64,000 nt of DNA from Lunularia cruciata (lineage: Eukaryota > Streptophyta > Marchantiopsida > Lunulariales > Lunulariaceae), in the NCBI GenBank assembly GCA_948567375.1, contig CAOYZS010000006.1:186001-250000 (forward strand). The letters are read 5' to 3'. Below are positions 58,965-64,000 of the stretch, piece by piece. Under the pieces are notes generated by a model, which had not been told where the DNA came from, ran no database searches, and saw only the letters and a list, made by a program, of their open reading frames with translations. The position numbers and the translations under genes are program-made. Position 1 is the stretch's first letter. The number at the start of each line of letters is the position of its first letter.

Positions 58965-59689
58965 CATATAGGTTGGTAAAGTTGTTGATAGAATGGTATG
59001 TTCTTAGATAACTATCAAGTGCTCTACCTATTAAAGGAGACATTTGAAGTACAATTTTATTCAATATTCATAATTCTGAAGTTGAGTAACGCAAAGTGCT
59101 ATAACTTAGAACTCATCATTTTAGCTTGATTTCAAGTATCTATCCTATGTGTGTATTGTGAGTGTTTGGAGAAATTCAAACTGCAAGTCAATGAGCTTGG
59201 TGGATGTAGTGCTAATTTCATTTTGTTTGTTTGATCTTGAGTGAATAGCAATCAAAGCAATGCCTTGTTAGATCTCAAAGGAATTTTAGTGTTAGTAGTA
59301 TTCTGTATTGGTGAGCATAGCACTAGATTGATACAAAGCAACTTTTATTAAGGAAGTTGTGCCTTTAGTGGAGGGGTGGAACACAATTCTGAGGCAAAGG
59401 TGTTTTGTAGTGAAGTAGTCTTTTTCAGAAGAAACTGAATCATCACAATTGAAGTTTGTTTTGGAAAGATTTGAAGTATTGTGATTTATGGATGACATTT
59501 CCTTGTAACAAGACTACAAGTCAATGCTTGTTATTCTCTTTGGGTGCGGTTTCTACATGAGAGATTAAAGATGAATCAAGAACTGATTGTTGTATTTTAC
59601 TTTCTATTTGACCATTTTGAATTGTATCTCTATAAGAATGAACTTTACTTACTAATTAATACAAAAGAGATATTTGCTAAGTTATCACA
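58965..59689 (+). repeat. Family G LTR 3'-end fragment, plus strand
   Basis: Covers the TATA region (CTACCTATTAAAGG) through U5 and ends GTTATCACA at 59689, directly followed by leader and primer site. Its U3 part is missing, replaced by the opposite-strand fragment on the left. Confidence 0.85.
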
Positions 59690-60904
59690 TGATTTTTGGC
59701 ACTGCTATCGGGGATACAAATATTAGGAATGGAAGAATACAAAGCCAAATCTTCAATTAAGTGTACAATCAATGCATGTCTGCAATTGAGAGAACAATGG
59801 GAAAAGAGAGTTTGTAAACAAACTTGCCTCATGAATAAGAAGAAGAATGCTAAAGAGAAAATTCACCTTTGATGAAGGTGAGAAGGAGGCATTGGATTTG
59901 CAACTTCTTCACAAAGTTCAAGAAGCCTTGAAGGACCTTGAACAAAAGAAATGAGAGATTGGTTGGCAAGGCTACTTTGCGTCTCCAAATCCCAAGAAGA
60001 AGAAAGATGCAAGTGGATAAACATATTCATTGTGACCTTGTACACCAACTTCCTCTAGAGCTATCAAGGGAATTGGTTTCATCAGAGAATTCATTTGTGA
60101 GAAGACATCACAAACTTTGACAGAAGAAGAGTGTCAATACCTTTTACATACAATGCCTTAACTAGTTCAAAGGGATCTTAAAGAGCCATCTGAAGATATT
60201 GAACCTCTATCTCCAACCTGAGTTGAAGTCGATATACCCACAAAAGAACAACTTATCGACAAAGACCCAACTTTGAACTTGGTGGACCCTTGGGTTGAAT
60301 TCAATACACAATCACCAGCAAACACCTCAGGTCCATAAAGTCCCACATTATTGCAGCCTGCACCTCAAGGTTACATAGTGACTTTGTTACCCATTACCCA
60401 ACATGCCTATCAAAAGTATAAGGGGACTGAACAAGATGAAAGTCTGGATGAATTCATTGAAGAATTCAAAGTCACCTCCTTTGCTAACAAGGAGCATGAC
60501 TCTGCTGATTGGCTGTACATTTTCCCAAGTCTACTCCAAAAGAAAGCTCGGAGTGTGTACACTCATGTAACCCAAAAGTGGTTGAGACTAGCTGATTGGG
60601 TGGACTTGCAAAAAAGTTTTGGAATGATTCTAGGAAGTTGATTATGATATGAGTGTCTTTGTGGCACTCAATGATTTGGACCGGGGAAAGAAGAAGAAGA
60701 AGTTGAGAGGCTACTCTAAGTGGTTCATGGCCTTACTAAACTGAGTTCTGAAGCAATCCGATGTGGAGGGTTACTCCGATGCCCAAGCCATCACCTTGTT
60801 CCTTAGTGGATTGTTACCAAAGATTTGAATCTTTACCAAGGGGTGGAATGTAACTTCCTTGGACAACATACTCAAACACGTTGCTTGATATGAGGCGGCC
60901 CACT
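59690..60904 (+). pseudogene. Family G leader and Gag remnant, plus strand
   Basis: Begins with TGATTTTTGG and a tRNA-Asp-type primer site (59697-59714). Gag-like frames follow, the clearest at 60351-60641 with YQKYKGTEQDESLDEFIEEF and DSADWLYIFPSLLQKKARSV. Gag similarity runs to about 60897, equivalent to the TRAVH point of the other Gag, and then jumps directly to an LTR start at 60905. Pol is absent. Confidence 0.85.
59697..59714 (+). promoter_or_regulatory. Primer binding site of plus-strand family G derivative
   Basis: TGGCACTGCTATCGGGGA, eight bases... inside the LTR end at 59689 after TGATTTT. It is a mutated tRNA-Asp-type site; all differences from TGGCGCCGCTGCCGGGGA are transitions. 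Confidence 0.8.
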
Positions 60905-63900
60905 TGTGGTACCCACATTTTTGTTTTTTTTGTATTTTTGAAGAAGTGTACAGAAGACGAAGTGTTGCGTCTGCATGGCATTAGAAGGCAAAGAAGGGTG
61001 TCCTTGAGTTGTAATCTAAGGTAAAGTGACTTTGTGTTGAAAGACAAAGTACTCGGATTTGCCCTGTTAGCATGCAACCTCAAGTAAGGAAAATTTGTCT
61101 CGAGGTTGCTCAACCTGAGGCAAAGATAGTGTAACAACTTTCCTTTGAGAAGGTACCATGCACAATTATAGCTGGCCTATGAGCGGGAGGAAATTGAAGT
61201 GATAGGAGCATGAAGGAGGTGTGATTTCTTGGTAGAAACTCAAAGTGAAGATAGACAGAGGAAGCACACCACTATAAAATTTGGGCTCGAGATGAAGTGA
61301 TGACAAGTAATTTTCATTGCCATTAAGGGAGTCATCTTGTGGGAGATCGTGGGAGAGGAATTGTAGTAGAAGACATGCTGGTGTGTTGAGAGGAAGTCAA
61401 GAGAGTTAGTCCGGGAATCAGTTGGAAGGGTAGCCACCAACCCAGAGTAGAGGAGAGTAAGATGGGAGGTGGAAAGAAGAACTCTGAATTCACTGTGAGA
61501 AATCATGCAATTTGGAGATTAGATGTGATTGCCAAAATTAAAGTCTTGAGCAGGCTTTGGATCACATTCTTGGCATGGAACTAGAACATTAGCTTTCCAG
61601 GTTTCATGATTGAGATTATCGAGAGTAGATGTCTTGTGGCCTTGAGGAAGAAGGGAAGAGAGGAAATCCAGCTTGATGGACAGAGTTGGATTGGAGGTTA
61701 GTACTCAGAAGAGAGGTGGGTGATGAACAAGGATCCACATTCTTGGGCAAGGGAGAAGTAGCTGAAGAAACCCAAGAAGTGAGAGACGCCTTCTCTTCAT
61801 GAAGAATGGCTACAAAGTTGAGAGCTATGAGGACCTTGTGAGGAGAGGCATCGTAAGTGCAATGATGGCTATCTTCAAGTTGGAGAGAATGACTTATGTG
61901 AAGAAACATCAAGCGGTGTCCTTCCACAAGATGTTTGTAGGGGAGCCACTCAATTGGGCAAAGTGCTTTCATCAACACATGAGGCAAATGGTGTGGAACT
62001 TGTGAGACAAGTCACCTCCACATTACATTGTGCAGTTTGCAGCCCATTTCTACTTGGGACTAAACTAGCTGAATGCGGCGGAGAGACACAAGATGGTGTC
62101 ACACTTCCACCCCAATTTGAGAAGAGATGCTGATGCGGAGGAGTAGCAGTACATCTTGCAGATAAGGAGCAATGACAAGTACTCTGCATAGATAGGGCAG
62201 AGTGTGCAGTTGAAGGTGAACACTCCAAAGTTGAAGAAGAGGAGTCAACAAGGAGAAGAAGAAGAAGTAGCGGTGACGAGACCTCAAAAGACAAGGAAGG
62301 TAAACCTAAGGAAAGACTTGGTGGTAATCACGTCATCAGGCAAAGAATCAGAAGGGGAGGCTGAGTGCAAGTCAGAAGACTCAAACAAGGAGGAAGAACC
62401 CAAATTCACATTGTAGAGTGGGGAAACAAGCAGCAAGAGTGAAGATGGAGTGGAGATGCAATTGGTACCTAAGGAGGAAGAAGGAAAGATGGAAATTGAA
62501 GAAGAATGTAACCTGAAACAAGAAGATGAAGTTCTAGAGCAGGAGGAGAAGAGGGTGACCATTCAAAGAGGAGTTCGTTCCAAAAGAAAGGCAAAGTTTG
62601 AAATGGGACCAAGTAAGGTAAGAGAAGTGGAGAGTTTAGGGAGCAAAGAATCCATTCCAATCAAGCAATTGCGGCTGAGAAAGTGAGTGTCAAGTGAAGA
62701 AGAGGCAAAGAAGGAGAAAAGTCCACAAGTTGAGGTAAACCCAAGTGAAGGAGTAGAGTATTTCTGGGAGGTTGTGTGCCAATTGTTAACAAAGTTGGAG
62801 CAGAAGAAGAAGGAGATGTAGTCAAAGAGTATGGAGGTGAAGACTATGTTGTAGGTGTTAGCAAAATTAGAGGAAGAGAACTTGGAGTTGAAGAAGAGTA
62901 TAATCCAAGGTGAAGAGGAGAGGAAGTACTATGAGTAGATGTAGTAGTATAGAATCAGGTAATTGAAAACTTAAAGAAGGAAGTGGGGAATAAAGAGAGA
63001 ATAATAGAGCAAAATTTCATAGCAAGGGAAAGGCAAATAGTGGAGGATGAGATTTTGAAACAATAGTTTGCTAATACATGATTAGAAATTATTCATGCTA
63101 TGGCAAGGGTCATAGAGAAGGAACAAGAGCTTAACAGAGTGATGGAGAGTGTAGAAGAGAAGAAACAACTCTGGCAAAGAGAGTTGATAGTGAGATATAG
63201 AGAAGAAGAGAGATTGAGGGAGTTACTTCGTAATCTAGAGGAGAAGATTGTTCAAAAGGAGAAGGAGAAGGAGACAGTGAAAGCTAAGTTCAAGGCAAAA
63301 CTGGCGACATATAGGGAAGATTGGCTTGCAGATCAAGAATGGAAGAGAAAAATGAGACTTGAGCCATTGAAGGAGATTGTAATAAAGATGAACTCAATGC
63401 TGAGTACAGAAGCCAACATAAGGATTGAAGAAACAAGATTGCACAAGTTGAAGTTTTTGGTGTAAGAGACAAAGAGGAGAAATGCAAAGGATAAGGATTT
63501 GAATGCTTTGCTGATTAGTCTCAGAACTCATGTTGATAGGAAGATATTAGAAGTGGAAGATAATATCACGATCCAATTAGATTTGGTAAAGTTGGAGATA
63601 GATAAACTTTGGAAGGATGTAAGAGTGAAGCCCAAAGTAGATGAAGTAGGAGTACAAATATCTTCAGAGTTACCATTGGAGGTGTTAGAGAAGAGTGGGT
63701 CAAGAGATAGAGACTTAGAAAGAATACTTGTGATGGGAATTATAGATCAGGAAGGAGAAGTGTTAGAATTAGTAGAGGAATAAGTAGTTGTGAAACCCAA
63801 GGATAGAGTAGTATGTGCAGTTACTTTGGGATTGGAAGCTGAGGAAGAAGTAGACATCAGATCGGAGTAGAAATAGATTTTGAGATATGAAGAGGTAGAT

Positions 63901-64000
63901 ATGAAGAGGTGGTTTGTCATTTTAGATCTATAGTTAGGAAGAGTTGTTGTAGAATGATATAGTTGTTAGTAACTATTGATTGCTCTACCTATTTAAAGGA
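60905..64000 (+). repeat. Family G 3' LTR, cut by right window edge
   Basis: Starts TGTGGTACCC at 60905 and parallels the other LTRs up to the TATA region CTACCTATTTAAAGGA at the window end. It should continue about 0.7 kb beyond the window. Confidence 0.9.
61460..63850 (+). pseudogene. U3-encoded large ORF, degraded plus-strand copy
   Basis: The order of the minus-strand copies is kept: GGGKKNSEFTVRNHAIWRLD near 61460-61520, FKLERMTYVKKHQAVSFHKM and EPLNWAKCFHQHMRQMVWNL (61799-62005), the charged middle with RGVRSKRKAKFE and IPIKQLRLRK (62450-62686), and the coiled coil (63100-63465 and 63499-63783). Numerous TAG/TGA stops and small frameshifts interrupt it, more than in the minus-strand copies. 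Confidence 0.82.

Overview
This is nuclear DNA of a land plant. The evidence is a spliced CALMODULIN-BINDING PROTEIN 60 (CBP60) gene (a plant-specific family) with GT-AG introns, plant-type Ty1/copia and Ty3/gypsy LTR retrotransposons with plant tRNA primer sites, and long stretches of degraded repeats. Repeat content and AT-rich filler suggest a large genome. The CBP60 sequence looks somewhat distant from the seed-plant copies I know, so a non-seed plant is possible, but I cannot name the species. The only host protein gene I can support is the CBP60 gene; nearly everything else is mobile or repeat-derived, and none of the retroelement reading frames is intact.

Layout. 1-3962: decayed copia element on the minus strand, running off the left edge, with its 5' LTR at 3716-3962. 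3970-9093: a second minus-strand copia element, complete from LTR to LTR, with a perfect 5-bp target duplication (AAGTA), inserted 7 bp from the end of the first. 9094 to about 18.8 kb: a complex repeat field of kilobase-scale duplicated modules, a conserved hairpin module and several (TA)n tracts. About 18.8-21.28 kb: low-repeat sequence without a gene I can support. 21289-23907: the first five coding exons of CBP60 on the minus strand; later exons were not found. 24.66-34.66 kb: AT-rich DNA without recognisable genes, holding one 845-bp foldback element and small tandem repeats.

34662-64000 is dominated by one family of Ty3/gypsy elements (Athila/Tat-like, tRNA-Asp-type primer site) with giant LTRs of about 3.75-3.9 kb. 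A plus-strand solo LTR (target duplication CCAAG) is split by a 14.4-kb minus-strand element of the same family (36122-50537). To its right are LTR fragments, a further complete LTR (54425-58204) and pol-less derivatives on both strands.

The most interesting feature is that every copy of this giant LTR carries, within U3 and in sense orientation, the remains of a roughly 850-codon reading frame. It has a globular N-terminal part, a charged middle and a long coiled-coil C-terminal part. Its place downstream of pol is where env-like or accessory genes sit in related elements, but here it lies inside the LTR and is therefore duplicated by reverse transcription.
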